Below are positions 12,881 to 24,259 of a stretch of 64,000 nucleotides of DNA, piece after piece. Origin of the DNA: Cucumis sativus. Lineage: Eukaryota > Streptophyta > Magnoliopsida > Cucurbitales > Cucurbitaceae. The stretch spans positions 25,966,075 through 26,030,074 of the forward strand of contig NC_026658.2 in NCBI RefSeq assembly GCF_000004075.3, in the 5' to 3' direction. The translations under genes were made by a program, and so were the position numbers. The notes beneath the pieces were generated by a model. That model had not been told where the DNA came from. It saw only the letters and a list, made by a program, of their open reading frames with translations, and searched no databases. Numbering within the stretch: the stretch's first letter is position 1; each line of letters starts with the position of its first letter.

Positions 12881-13137
12881 TTGTTGTTGTTTAGTCTAAA
12901 ACTCGAAGACAACCCCTCCATTTCCTTCTCCATCCCTCTTGAGTCCACCACTCCTTCCTCTTCCTCCAAACACCCACGTCGCTGGCGGTCACGCCTGCTG
13001 TTGCAGATCCGGCGGCATGAACCGAGTCCGGCCGAGACGGTGGTGACCCAAACGGAAGTCACCTACCGGGAAATCTGCAGCGAATTGTCAGATTCGCAAC
13101 CTCCGGTAACAGACTGGTCATTTTTCCCATTTAAGGT
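12881..13137 (+). other. Probable 5' exon of the SNRNP25 transcript with an open frame
   Basis: This GC-richer stretch is open from an ATG at 12881 to AAG|GTGAGG, a good splice donor at 13137/13138. The only obvious acceptor (CTGTGTAG before 13294) would join it out of frame with the SNRNP25 ATG at 13296, creating an immediate TGA. The simplest reading is a non-coding 5' exon carrying an upstream ORF of about 86 codons. Its Ser/Pro/Arg-rich start and the end TDWSFFPFK match nothing I recognise. It could also be the end of a separate small gene. Confidence 0.3.
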
Positions 13138-13295
13138 GAGGTTTAATATTTTAGTCTTCGACTGATTTGTATAAGAATTTTTCGAAAATTTCTGTTTGGG
13201 ATTTCAAATATTTTGTTTAAATAACCTTTGGAAGTAGAACACGTTTTGTTTGGGTCTCAATAAAATAAGATTGTTGGAAGCAATACTGTGTAGCA

Positions 13296-14122
13296 ATGAA
13301 GGAAGAAGGAGATGGATCGATGAAATCCATTATTAAAGATGAAGAGAATGCGGTAGGTTACCACAGCAACAATGTAAAAAAAGTTAGGTTAAATTCAACT
13401 CTCGCTGCTCTGCTTGACGATCCTATTCTCGCTGATGTCCCCAAAAATCCCACCCTATCGCACGTCGACACTCTCATCAGCCTCGAATTGGGAAGCGCCA
13501 TGCGTATCTCCGTCCTTAAGCTCGATGGCACTGCCATTGGTACACACATTTTTCTAATGATCCTTCTTTTTCCCTGTCTGGCATTTTCACAAACACCTTG
13601 TTTTATGAACAACTGAAACTCAATTCACCATCTTGTTCTTGGTTTAGATGTGGTGATCATGAATTCCGCGACATTGAAAGACTTGAAGCTTGCAATCAAG
13701 AAGAAAGTAAACGAGATGGAACAATCCAAGATGGGGCATCGCCACATTTCATGGTACTCTTTCTTGAAAGCACTCTAAGCCAATCATTCAATGATCACTG
13801 TCCATCGATTCAATTCCTTCGCTTTTGAATTTGCAGGAAACACGTATGGGCAAATTTTTGCTTAGCACACCTCAACGAGAAGCTTCTTGATGATAGCTCT
13901 GTTCTTCAGGATTTTGGAATCCGTAACAATTCTCAGGTTGGATTTTTAGAAGAGTTGGAAATATTTGAAATTTATCTGAGTTGAATCATTCAATCATTAT
14001 ATACAATGAACAAAAACTTGTTGCAGGTACGTTTTATCCCATACGTTATGTCAAAGAGCTCCAGAACTCATTCTCGGAGGAGAAAACACCGATTCTTTCA
14101 TGGTCTCAACAAATGTGCTTGA
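13296..14122 (+). CDS. SNRNP25: U11/U12 small nuclear ribonucleoprotein 25 kDa protein
   Basis: Four exons: 13296-13539, 13648-13753, 13837-13936, 14027-14122; 546 nt, 181 residues. The family is a ubiquitin-like-fold component of the U11/U12 di-snRNP, which recognises the 5' splice site and branch point of U12-type introns in the nucleus. The leading part (ALLDDPILADVPKNPTLSHV) precedes a beta-grasp segment (ISVLKLDGTAIDVVIMNSAT, then LKDLKLAIKKKVNEME). A second conserved block follows, HISWKHVWANFCLAHLNEKL, and then a short FGIRNNSQVRFIPYV strand. The tail is strongly basic (SRTHSRRRKHRFFHG). Introns are ordinary GT-AG. Length agrees with plant orthologues (Arabidopsis At3g07860 type, from recall). 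Confidence 0.88.
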
Positions 14123-15139
14123 GCTTCCAGATGCCTTGGAGGATGTTTCTCTTCAACACAAATTCAGTAAGCTTGAGTTCGCATTACAATTTTTGAACCT
14201 GAATATGAACTTTAGAGTGAATGAGTTTATAGGAACTTGACACTTCCTTGTACATTTAACATTATGATATGTAAAAATGCAAACTAATGTCTACATGATT
14301 AGCAAATTCTTTGTTGTTTATAGACTGGGAAACCAAAATCCTCCATATGCTTTGCCTTTTACTACTGTTCTCTTGTTTGATTTTCCTTCCCTTTAGCCAC
14401 GTTTGTAATGTTTCAACTTTTATGACTAAAATTATAAAAACAAAATACATTGAACTTTGGTCTTTATACATTTTTGAAAAGTTAGAAATTGAATCTTTTG
14501 TTTTGCTAAAACACAAAAAATTCATATAGTTTATTGAAATTGTTCTGTAATTTCACCTACTTTTAATAATTTGAAACTTAGCACCAACAGTATGTTCTTA
14601 AGAATACCAAATAACATTATGACATAAACCAAAATTTCAAATCTCATCATTTTTAATTTCTTGCAATCCCTAACAAATTCTACGCCGATGTAAAGTCGGA
14701 TGTAATAATGCAACTTTACATTGTTTTATGTTTTTAATAAATTAACCATATTTTAATACTGATGAAGCCTCTCTTCTCAACCTCAATTAATTGGCTTCTT
14801 CAATCCTCTAATGGAAGGGTCTTCACAACATCTTATGTTCTTCAAGATTTGAAGGTGTCTATAATGAATGAACCTTCTTGAACTTTGGTCGATGTAAATG
14901 GTTTTTAAAGCAAAACCATAAAAAATGGCAGTGTTCCAATAGTGAACTTTTGTAAGTGACTGTAAAATCTTGTGGGCAAGCACTATAGATATGAGAGAAC
15001 CTATGTTTTGCCATGTAAAGTTAGGAGGATATAAATATGATATGATACAAAATCTATATATCATATTAAATTTAGCAGATCCCCAAAAAAAAAAACCTAA
15101 AAATAGACTGCTGAATTTTCATCCTCCTTTGTGTTACTA
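14123..15139. other. Spacer between convergent SNRNP25 and ARID-HMG genes
   Basis: This should hold the two 3' untranslated regions, since the genes converge. A minus-strand frame at 14783-15064 is open for 93 codons but shows no recognised motif and is probably chance or a relic of a mobile sequence. Otherwise A+T-rich. Confidence 0.5.
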
Positions 15140-16745
15140 CTAGTCTCCATGTTTTGAATAGTTAGCTCCATCAACTTCTGTTCCCAGCCTCATTTTCTCC
15201 TTATACTCCTTCAACTCTCTCCTGTATCTTTCCTTATCTTTCAACCCAATGTTCTGATAAACCTATAACACAAATTAAATCAACAAAATCACTTTATGAC
15301 TCTTTAAACTAAAGAGAGAGACAAAAAAGAATGATTGATGAAACACATACATACCATCCTTTCTTCAGGGCTAAGATTATTCCAAGACTCTCCAATCATC
15401 TTAGTGAACTCCCTCTCTCTGTTTGGATACAGAGATTTAAGCTTATAATGCTTCTCAGCAAAGAAGAAATTGTACCCACTTCTATTCGGTTTTGGATGAT
15501 TCGGGTCTCCCTTTCTCCGGCTCCGCCGGTGCCGTCGACCTGAATGTCGATATCTCCCACCGGTATACGGTACAATGGCGTTGGTAGATAGAGGTCGGAG
15601 ATCAGAGGGAGGTGGCTGATCTGGATGGTAAAGAACTCCTCTTAAAACCTCAGATCCCAATTTCACAGTTACAAGATAACCACAGTCGAATTTGCCATCA
15701 ATTGTTCCGGTAACTGAAAAAAACAAGTAATATACATAAGCCCAAAAAGAGAAATTTTCTTTTAGAAAAAAAAAATGGTCAGAGTGGCAATAATTTGTTG
15801 AACAAGTTCAGTTATATAGAAAAGCCAAGGCATTGGTGGAGAACTGTTGAGCTTTTACTGCTTGACCCCACGAAGGGGAATTAAAAGAAGTGAATGAAGT
15901 GAAAAAAAAAAAGGGAGGGTTTGTCACCTTCAGAAGGAGGACCAGGGGAAAACGACGTAGTTTTGGGAGTATATTCCACTAGAGCCAATTCGTTTTCACT
16001 GGTAGGGCTACCAAAAGGAAATGGTGCTGTAGTAGAAAGACAAAAGCCAAATCAGATTTTCAAAAAATCCAATGTGGAAAAAAGAATGGATAAATGAAAG
16101 AAGAGGGAAAAAAAAAAGGGACCTTGAGGGACACAAATGGGGCCTTGCCGGCCGAACAAATAAACTTGCTCGTAATGGTAAAGAAGACTTAGATAATGTT
16201 TTCTCAATACAAATGAAGCACTTGTAGTTGTAGGAGAAAATTTAAAAACACTTCCAACTTCTCTCCATTTCTTCTCTGCAACAACCTAAATCCGCCATTA
16301 AACAAAAAAAACAGAGTCAAAAAGCTTCATTAAAACCAAAACCCCAACCCCCGAAACTTACTTTTTCATGCCCTCCTCTTCTTGTAACTTCTGAATATAA
16401 AACATGCAAGTCTAGTTCCTTCCCTCCAATCACAGGAATCCTTTATAATATTCAACGAGTAAAGAGAAAAGTAGCCATTAGTAAACAGAGGAAGTGAAAA
16501 AAGTGTAAAAGTGTAAAAGTATAGTGTCTTTTGGTTATGTAGCCGCCATTAATATCATATTATGAAGCTTTAGAAAAGAACAAAAATACTCACATGAACT
16601 TTGTGTTCATCATAAAATGGAAACGGCGCAAAGTGTCCCAAAAAACAATGGGGTCGGAGATAACTTCATCATGTGTAGCAAGTGAGGGTGGATAATGCTT
16701 ATCGAGGCCACCGTTCCATGTTTTGGTTCTGGCCGGCGGTGACAT
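15140..16745 (-). CDS. ARID and HMG-box DNA-binding protein, HMGB9-like
   Basis: Six exons in coding order: 16745-16594, 16440-16362, 16285-16123, 16026-15928, 15713-15355, 15262-15140; 975 nt, 324 residues. The ARID domain spans about residues 31-122 (DPIVFWDTLRRFHF, then IPVIGGKELDLHVLYSEV, RRGGHEKVVAEKKWREV). A linker with a VTGTIDGKFDCGYLVTVKLG segment follows. Then comes a very basic stretch (RYRHSGRRHRRSRRKG) and the HMG box at about 235-305 (HPKPNRSGYNFFFAEKHY, then SWNNLSPEERMVYQNIG and KERYRRELKEY). Plant ARID-HMG proteins bind AT-rich DNA in the nucleus. Arabidopsis HMGB9 (At1g76110) is the likely counterpart and has a similar length. The exon 3 donor (CAAG|GTCCCT) is weak, but the join keeps frame and homology. 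The purine-rich 5' leader lies at 16746-17000. Confidence 0.88.
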
Positions 16746-17068
16746 GGCTGGAAAAAAAAAAGAACAGAGAAAAAAAAAAAAGAAGGAAGAAGGAGAGTGA
16801 GAGAAAGTGAGTGAAGAAGAAAGGAAAGAGAAAAAGTAATGATGGTATTAAAGAACATATGATTTCCAAGATAAAGTAATTAAATTGAAAGAAGAGAGAG
16901 AGAAGAGAGGAAGCTGGAATTAAAGAAGATGGTTGGAAGCGTGAAAGGCAACTGTTGTGCAGAATTGGCTTTTTCTGAGAAGAATTTGGGCAAAGACCAG
17001 TGAACAAAAAGGAAAAAAATTAAATAAATAACATTGTAATTATAAATTAATTAATATTTATATACATA

Positions 17069-17099
<31 letters not shown>

Positions 17100-18916
17100 T
17101 AATGTGTTTGTAATGTTGTTGAGTCGTGTGATTGGAAGTGTACAGAGAGAGAGAGAGAAGGAACGTTGACATGCACCTGGGGACTACTTTTTGGGTTTCT
17201 GAAGCATATCTCTGGGGGAAGATATTTGAATTACACTTTTTTTGGGGCTACGAGTTAATAATATTGACTCCTACCATTTCACTATTTAGAACTCAAAAGG
17301 TACCCTACACAATCCCAATTCTAGGATTTCAAATTACAATATTCTTTCTCGACTCAAAAACAAATATTCTATCTTAGGAGTTGTTTATAGTATTGATGAA
17401 GTTATTTAATACAAGTACAGAATAGATAAAAAGGATAAAAGATGTTGTTTATTGATAAATGTGTTGCTGTATGTTTCTTATGATTTCTTATTTAACCTTC
17501 AACACCCCCTCCTCTAACGTCAAAATCTGATCTTTCAAATGCCATAGTGAGACTTCCTCACATGAACTTCGTAAAGCTGCTGCTGCTGCTGCTGGTTTAA
17601 ATGGCTATAAATCATAAATTTTTGGATTATAAAATAAAGTTTTATTTATATAGAGAGAAGAAGAAAGAAAGAAAGAAGTAAATAAATAGGTGGATTATAT
17701 GAAGAAGTGATGAGATGGGTCCCGTTGTGAGGTCGGGGTTAGGTTCCCTATCCACTGGCTGCATGTTTCGTCCCTCCATGCATAACCTGCACTGAGTGGT
17801 CTATATTCCCACTTCCCTTCAACTCTCTTTTTCTTCTTTTGTTGCTGTCTCCATTTATTTTCATCACTCTTTATTTAATGGATTCCATTTCCAACATTAA
17901 AACCCTCTTCTTCTTTTTTCTTACTTCTTTTCAATTTAATTCCTATTGGAAAATAATGTTTGTTTTGACAGCTCGATCGTAATTCAAACCCGATAAAATT
18001 GTCAAAAAAAGCTACTGGAATATTGTTTTGTTTTATGTATATACCTATGTTTTGTTTACATAAAAAATAAATACTTAAACATATCTCACACAACACCAAT
18101 ATAGAGACGTTGCTCTTTATCATATAGCCATTTTTGGTCATGGTAAAATATTTTATTGATCTATAAATTTTCAACCATATTTATGAGCTAGATAATAAAA
18201 ACAGCTATGTACTAATTTTAATTATTTTTCTAGAACAATACTGAAGTTAAAAGTTTACGTGAACTAAAATAATATTTTACAGAAGGTTGAATTTATTTTC
18301 AGTACTTATGTTTGCTGTGTGATGAGACAATGCTATGTACTGATTGTCTATGCTAAATTACAGAAAAAGGGATTACAATTTTTTATTAAATAAGTTGCAT
18401 AATAATAATATTTGCAAAAATATAATAATAATTATTAATATTTAAAAATAAATAAATGGTAGTAATATTATTGTTTTTGCATTTGTGAGTAGCCGAACTT
18501 ATTTATGCATATATGGACCATTAATGAAAAACATCAGTTTTTATTATTTATTTTTTCGATGTCTGCCAAATTAGCAGAACTTTACAAAAGAAAAAAGTCT
18601 ATTATTTTCAAGTTATTTGATTAATAATTAATATATAAATTTAATTTTCATTAATGGAAATGTAAATTGAAAAATAAATTTTAGAGTAACTGCTGAGATT
18701 AGATAAGTAATATCATCAATTGGGTAACCAACCAATAACCATTATTAATTCAAATTCAAATTTTGTATGTAACCGTTAGCATTCGTAATGTATTTTCTCC
18801 ACGTACTTACAAAACTTCAAATACTTAAACCGCTTTTTACTGGCTCCAATCGTTGTACACCACGTGGCATACAAATTTGTTAATTAAAACAAAAGTATAG
18901 TTTAATTACCCAATGA
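16746..18916. other. Spacer and ARID-HMG promoter; no gene seen
   Basis: 16746-17000 is the purine-rich leader of the ARID-HMG gene as read on minus. 17060-17100 is a short TA/CATA microsatellite and 17576-17595 a (GCT)n run. 17690-17830 is locally GC-richer but has no open frame or hairpin I could support. The rest is A+T-rich. Confidence 0.5.
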
Positions 18917-18988
18917 GGGCATTTGGTCTAGTGGTATGATTCTCGCTTTGGGTGCGAGAGGTCCCGAGTTCGATTCTCGGAATGCCCC
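18917..18988 (+). tRNA. tRNA-Pro (anticodon TGG)
   Basis: A 72-base cloverleaf can be folded. The acceptor stem is GGGCATT (18917-18923) with AATGCCC (18981-18987) and discriminator C. The D-arm contains GGTCTAGTGGTATGA. The anticodon stem pairs CTCGC with GCGAG around the loop TTTGGGT, giving anticodon TGG. The T-arm is CCGAG-TTCGATT-CTCGG. No intron. A CAA motif lies just upstream (18911-18913), as in many plant tRNA genes. Confidence 0.96.
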
Positions 18989-18989
18989 A

Positions 18990-18994
18990 TTTTT
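18990..18994 (+). terminator. Pol III T-run terminator of tRNA-Pro
   Basis: Five T residues follow the tRNA after a single base, the usual RNA polymerase III stop. Confidence 0.8.
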
Positions 18995-19007
18995 CTCTTA
19001 TATTTTT

Positions 19008-19313
19008 TAAATAAATCTTAATTGCAAATGACAATAATATCCTTACTTTTCTTTTTTTTTAAGTGTTATTTTAATAAATCTTAATATTGCAAATGACAAT
19101 AATCTCCTTACTTTTCTTTTTTTAAAGTCTTATTTTAATAAATCTTAATTCCAAATGACAATAATATCCTTACTTTTCTTTTTTTTTTTGAAGTGTTGTT
19201 TTTAATAAATCTTAATTGCATATGACAATAATGTCCTTACTTTTCTTTTTTTAAGTGTTATTTTTAATAAATCTTAATTGCAAATGACAATAATGTCCTT
19301 ACTTTTTTATTAA
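19008..19313. repeat. Five-unit A+T-rich minisatellite
   Basis: Five units of about 62-67 bp start at 19011, 19074, 19138, 19205 and 19267. Each reads ATAAATCTTAAT, a GCAAATGACAATAAT variant, TCCTTACTTTTC, a T-run and AAGTGTTATTT. Units differ by a few substitutions and by T-run length. The array begins about 20 bases after the tRNA-Pro gene. Confidence 0.9.
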
Positions 19314-19410
19314 GATAAATAGCAAAAATTTATCAAATATTTACCAAAATTTCATATTTTACCACTAGTAAATTTATATAACATAAATAGACACTAACAA
19401 AAGTTTATTA

Positions 19411-19414
19411 AATA

Positions 19415-19486
<72 letters not shown>

Positions 19487-19490
19487 TATT
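19411..19490. repeat. (TA)35 microsatellite inside an AATAG/CTATT palindrome
   Basis: An uninterrupted TA dinucleotide run covers 19416-19485 (70 bases). It is flanked by AATAG and CTATT, so the whole block is self-complementary and could extrude as a cruciform. Length is probably polymorphic. Confidence 0.95.
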
Positions 19491-19494
19491 TTTT

Positions 19495-22101
19495 TAATTA
19501 ATTGAGATGATAATAAATATTTATATTTAACCTCAATTAAAATCGATATTTTAGGATAAAAAACTAAGTCACGAATATTTTAAGTCACATTTTACATATC
19601 TTTGAGCTAGTTCCTTTCAAAATCTGTAATCTTTTTATAAACTAGTTTTATAATAAGATTTAAAAGGAAAACATAAAATAATGGGTTATCCATATTTTAG
19701 TTTTAGATTTGACCACATGATATTAACGGTCCAAAATTTTATTATAAATAATTGACAAAAAATTATAGGTCTTGATTTTTGTTCAAAATTTTAACGATAT
19801 TTGAAATGTTAAATAATATATGTCGCCTTGTTTTATAGAAAAATAATAATTATAAAAGTTCATGAGTATTTTTTATATTACAACCTTTAAAAAGTTTTGG
19901 TTTTTCGCTCAACAACGTGCCATCTAATTTGATAGTGAATGTTTTGTTCAATTAGACTATGCTCATATAGTAAAGTATTGCTAAAGCGAGCCTGAACCAT
20001 TTATTTATAGTTTAAGATCGAGAAATTGGTGATTCAAATATCGATAAGACAAAGTGACTAAATAATTGATTTGAACTTTCTTAGGAGTCGTTTGGAGCGT
20101 GAAGTAGGTTATTATAACGTGTGTTTATTATAGTTGATGAGTTATAATTTGTGACTAAAATATGGAAGATTTCATTCAATGGGGACAAAAAATAAATTGC
20201 AATTTGGAGAAGAGGGAGTGATGGATGACGAGAAGAATTGAAGGGAGATAAAGATGGTGGAAATTGGAAAGTATTGAAGAGAGATTATAATAGTACGATG
20301 AGCATGAAAACTGAGGGATTGAGATAATCAAATAACCCTAATTCTTGGTTTTTCCTAACGAGCGGACCAAACGTGGAGTGGGCTACCCACTCTAGTATTT
20401 GGACCAAACAAATCCTTAATAAATGCACTTCTAGACATGCCTAATTACTTTTAATTCTCTTTATCTCAATTATTGTGGAAAATAAAAAAAAAACATTAAA
20501 TAGATATAAATGATTGAGTCTTCTAAGTAGAAGGAATTATACACTTCATATCTTAAGAGTCCCATTCCCATTCATAAAATCTAATGTTAGATTGAAGTCA
20601 TTTTATTCTTGTGTTGTTTATTCAACAAAAAAGCTTTGTTTTCCCAAAACCAAGAAACCCTATTTATTCTCCCTACCACTGTTATTAATAAACTTAAAAC
20701 TATAATTTATAAATCCAAATGCATTGCCCATAAAAAGTAAATAAGGTACAGCAGTCTAATTTTAATGTAAATTAATTCACCTATTATATATATATATATG
20801 ATATTCAAAACTTTCAATTTTGGAGATCCATGAATTTTAAAAAACATCATCAAATATCAAATTGACATTTGTTAGTTGTATTAAATACAATAATTAAAAG
20901 CTTGAGACCATATTAAACACTTCATTGTTGAAAATTAGATGAGTGTTGAAAAATGTGAGCTATCAAAGACATAAGGAAAATGAAAGCATGAACCATGAAA
21001 GTCCTGAAAAAAGAGCCAGATTTTAAAAAAAAATTGTTTTAAAACTTCATTTTAAAAAATCAAATAGTTAGCAATTGAGTCATGAAACGATCTTAAACAT
21101 GACCTAAAATTTATCGTTTTTGTTTATAAGAGACTAATCCATGGTTAAGAATGATTTCGAAATAATTTTAAATTTGATTTAGTTAGGTCAAATTAAATTT
21201 TAATTATGATTTGAAATGATTTTTCTAAAAAAGAACTATTATAGTCATAAGTTTTATATAGACTTAGAATACATTGTTATATTTTTTTGTCATTCAGAAA
21301 AAACTAACTTTTTACTTCTTAGTCCAAAAAGTTATGAGTTTTTGAAAAACAGTTTTAAAGGGTCTCTCCCTAATCCCTTTAATCAAGTATTTTAAAAAGT
21401 TATTTTTGAATGCACATTAAAATCATAAAATGAAAAAGAAATATATATTTTTCTCACTTTTCCTTCACCATTATGCATTTTCATTTAAACTTTTTTCCCC
21501 CTAAAAACTAATTAAAAGAAAAATAAAAATGTCTTTGACTAACTTTTTTTTCCTTTCATAAATGTTTTTAGGTAAAAATTTATTTGATTTGTTATATACT
21601 GTTTTTCTTTATAGAATTTCAAATTATAGTAAAAGAATTTGTCCGACTTGGATGAAAGTTCGGTAACAATCATCGACCGAAGGGTGGTCGGAGACAGTCA
21701 TGGTAAGAACACTTTGTTTCCTGTACAAATTGGGAGCGGAACTGGCAGGTACAAATTGATTTTCCATCTTTACCTTTTTCATATATAGAGTGTGAGCGAG
21801 AGATGAAAATTTTGAGAAAAGAAACTCCCATCTATCAAACAATGTTTTGAAGACAAATTTTCTGAAGAACCCACCACCCAAATCTCCTGTTTGTTTGGTT
21901 ATGAGAACATTTCAAAACAATAGTTTATCAACAATATGGAATTCCAAAGAAAATCTCAATTTTTATTTATCTATAAATTTCAATTGAAACGAGTCTACTT
22001 GTGTTTATCTTCATCACCGATTCAATCGAAAATAAAGAAAAAGCAACAATAATGACGTGAAATTAATTAATTGAAACGATCCACAAACGCCGCACCTACA
22101 A
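19495..22101. other. Gene-free spacer apart from one MITE
   Basis: Apart from the MITE at 20084-20415, this region is A+T-rich with no supported gene. A minus-strand open frame at 21624-21881 and a plus-strand frame at 20514-20705 have no recognisable motif and are treated as chance or decayed sequence. The right end is the 3' flank of the F-box gene. Confidence 0.5.
20084..20415. mobile_element. Tourist-like (PIF/Harbinger) MITE with TTA target duplication
   Basis: The left end reads GGAGTCGTTTGG and the right end CCAAACAAATCC, imperfect inverted repeats of the GGNNNNGTTTGG type. TTA lies immediately outside both ends (20081-20083 and 20416-20418), the target duplication typical of PIF/Harbinger elements. 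Length is 332 bp with no coding capacity, so it is non-autonomous. The inner termini are diverged, suggesting an old insertion. Confidence 0.7.
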
Positions 22102-23298
22102 TTAACAAGGATTCGGAGTAACCCATATGGGTGGAAGCAAACGCCGGCGGGAATGGGAGCCGCCGGAGTAATACGGCAGCGGCTCGAAGCTTTCGTCGCA
22201 CAATCGGAAAATCCCCATATCCGGTTCTTCACCTTGTTCCTGATAATCGCTATCCGAATAATCATCAGTGTAATATATACAATTTCCTGAGATTTCACCA
22301 AAATCAGCAGCGGAGAAGGCCATTGAAGAATTTCCTCCAACAAACAACGCCATTTCGTTCAAGTTTTCAACCTTCTCCCATCGTGGTCCTTCCCATTCCA
22401 TTCGAAACACTTCGAATCGTACCGTCCGATACATTACAGGTATCAGTTCGTCCTCCATGCCGTCGTTGACAATATCCAAATACCGACTCACCAGCAGCAA
22501 TTCCTGCCCTAATTTCACCAGGTATTGTATGTCGCCAGCCAATTGCCTCTCCGTCGCAACCAGTGAAACTTGAGAGCGCGAACCACGTAGATCCATCAAT
22601 GAAACGACGCCGTACTTATCCACCGCGTAGAACACTCCGTCGGAGTATATAACATCTTCGCAATCAGACGGTGCGTCGTCTACGAAAGTCCATGATCCCC
22701 CACCGCTCCGGCAAAACGCCAAATCGCCGCTGTGATTCAGAATCGCCACGGCTAAGAAATCGTTTGGGTTCGACGGACTTGAGGATAGAACGATTTTCTT
22801 GACAAAAGAATCGCGCATCTGCCGCAAATTTCGAGTGTAGATATGTCCTGTGGGTGTACGGATCAGATATTCTCGGCCAACTCTGGAGTAATCGAAAGAT
22901 ACAACGTTAGGGAACGTGGAGAGGGGAGGTAGCCAGAGCTTGGCCCTGGTAAAGGGGTTGAGGAGGAGAATCGGCGGAGTTTCATCGACAATCGTAAGCC
23001 AGCCGTGGGAAGAACCACACGGGCGCTTCCGGAGAGAAATCTCCGGGAGGTAGAGGAAGTGGATTTTGTTGTCGGAGAAGTTGAATAAACCACAGCGGCA
23101 GTTGTGATACAGAGGAATTATGAGACATGGAAGCTGGGGAGGAAGACGGTGAGGGATTTTAGGGACCGAGAATCGCCAGTTCCAACAAACTACTCGAAAT
23201 CGGAGATAGTCGGAGTAGACGGTAAGGTAATCTGAGATTTGGTGAAGGAGATCGGGTGGGAGTTCAGTCCAGTCGGCCATTTTTCCAACGCCTTCCAA
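22102..23298 (-). CDS. F-box protein with DUF295 domain (SKIP23-like)
   Basis: A single uninterrupted frame of 398 codons. The F-box is at the N-terminus (DWTELPPDLLHQISDYL, then YLRFRVVCWNWRFSV). After it come the GSSHGWLTIVDETPPILLLN and PFTRAKLWLPPL blocks typical of this family. The C-terminal DUF295 part includes FEVFRMEWEGPRWEKVENLN, MALFVGGNSSMAFSAADF and CIYYTDDY. Such proteins serve as substrate receptors of SCF ubiquitin ligases by binding SKP1/ASK; the substrate cannot be read from sequence. Two in-frame starts exist, 23298 and MADW at 23280, and I chose the first. Intronless structure is normal for this group. The DUF295 kin form a large, rapidly duplicating family in plants, so a one-to-one orthologue is uncertain. 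Confidence 0.88.
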   Translation of the reverse strand: MEGVGKMADWTELPPDLLHQISDYLTVYSDYLRFRVVCWNWRFSVPKIPHRLPPQLPCLIIPLYHNCRCGLFNFSDNKIHFLYLPEISLRKRPCGSSHGWLTIVDETPPILLLNPFTRAKLWLPPLSTFPNVVSFDYSRVGREYLIRTPTGHIYTRNLRQMRDSFVKKIVLSSSPSNPNDFLAVAILNHSGDLAFCRSGGGSWTFVDDAPSDCEDVIYSDGVFYAVDKYGVVSLMDLRGSRSQVSLVATERQLAGDIQYLVKLGQELLLVSRYLDIVNDGMEDELIPVMYRTVRFEVFRMEWEGPRWEKVENLNEMALFVGGNSSMAFSAADFGEISGNCIYYTDDYSDSDYQEQGEEPDMGIFRLCDESFEPLPYYSGGSHSRRRLLPPIWVTPNPC

Positions 23299-24259
23299 TT
23301 TCGTTGAGGAGATGTATTTGTTGTAAAAGACAGAGCTGATGATGTGTTCTCTACTCTTCTTTTTTCTTCTTCTTTTTTCTCATTTTAATTTATTGCATCT
23401 TTTTGTTTCTGTTTCTTTATTTTTTTATGAAAAAGACATACACTAACCGATGGAAATAGAATCCTTTAATTAGTAGGGGGAAGTTCATAACTAATGGATT
23501 AAATGGATAAACATAAAACAGGACAACAAATAAAGTGCTTTTACATGTTGCTCCTATACAAAATAATTTTAAAAACTTTTATTTGTTCATTTTCTATTCT
23601 TTATTGTTTCTCAAACGATTATCAGAACGTCTAATTTGATTAGCCAGACAGCATTCCAGAAATCCATACTAAATTGTCGAGTGAGAATTTTATGTCAAAC
23701 ACCAAAGTATTTGACCTCTCCAACTTTTTGTGGTCTACTGCTTCTTGAGTTAATCACAAAATCGAGCACAACCCAATTGAAAAGAAGGTGCAAGAAACCA
23801 TTCTTCTTTTTCAAATAAATCTAAGCTGAAGGCAATGAACTGCTGCAGATATTCTTCATTAGATGTTCTAAAAGTTGGATAAGCTGAAAGCAATCTACGA
23901 TATACAATCTCTAGAGCAGATATTCTACATGAATTGGGCAAAAAAACATTTTTGAGTTTCTATCTTGTACCTCTAATCTAATATTCTCAAAGTTACAACA
24001 ACTCTGGTTGGCCTATGTTTTTTAGAAAAATTATAATCCTTGTCAGTAGGGGTCTATAAGGAAAATGTGACTCATAGGTAGGAATCAGAACTTGACATAA
24101 TTAATGGATTTGGCTCACTTTCTTAAGCAAAATTTATGCATAATCTGATTAGGTTTACAATTTAACAAGCACTAAATCATCAAAAACAAGTATTTTTCCG
24201 CTCAGTATCCAAATGGATGGTTAATGCTTAAATAAAAGCAAAGGTGGAAGAAGACCGTT
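23299..24259. other. Spacer between F-box and pseudouridine synthase genes
   Basis: The left part is the F-box promoter and leader, with a pyrimidine-rich block at 23350-23440. The right part is the 3' untranslated region of the minus-strand synthase gene. No coding exon is supported. Confidence 0.5.

Noticed and set aside
16610-17007. Two overlapping minus-strand frames rich in Phe, Leu and Ser
   Set aside because: They read the purine-rich leader of the ARID-HMG gene in other frames; no motif and strong composition bias.
17690-17830. Locally GC-rich patch considered as a microRNA hairpin
   Set aside because: Only a short GCATG-type palindrome pairs; no arm long enough for a precursor and no known mature sequence.
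19008-19313. Regularly spaced repeats that look array-like
   Set aside because: This is a plant minisatellite with contiguous units of 62-67 bp, not direct repeats with unique spacers, so not a CRISPR array.
22131-22469. 112-codon plus-strand frame
   Set aside because: Antisense to the F-box gene, whose own frame is intact and matches a known family.
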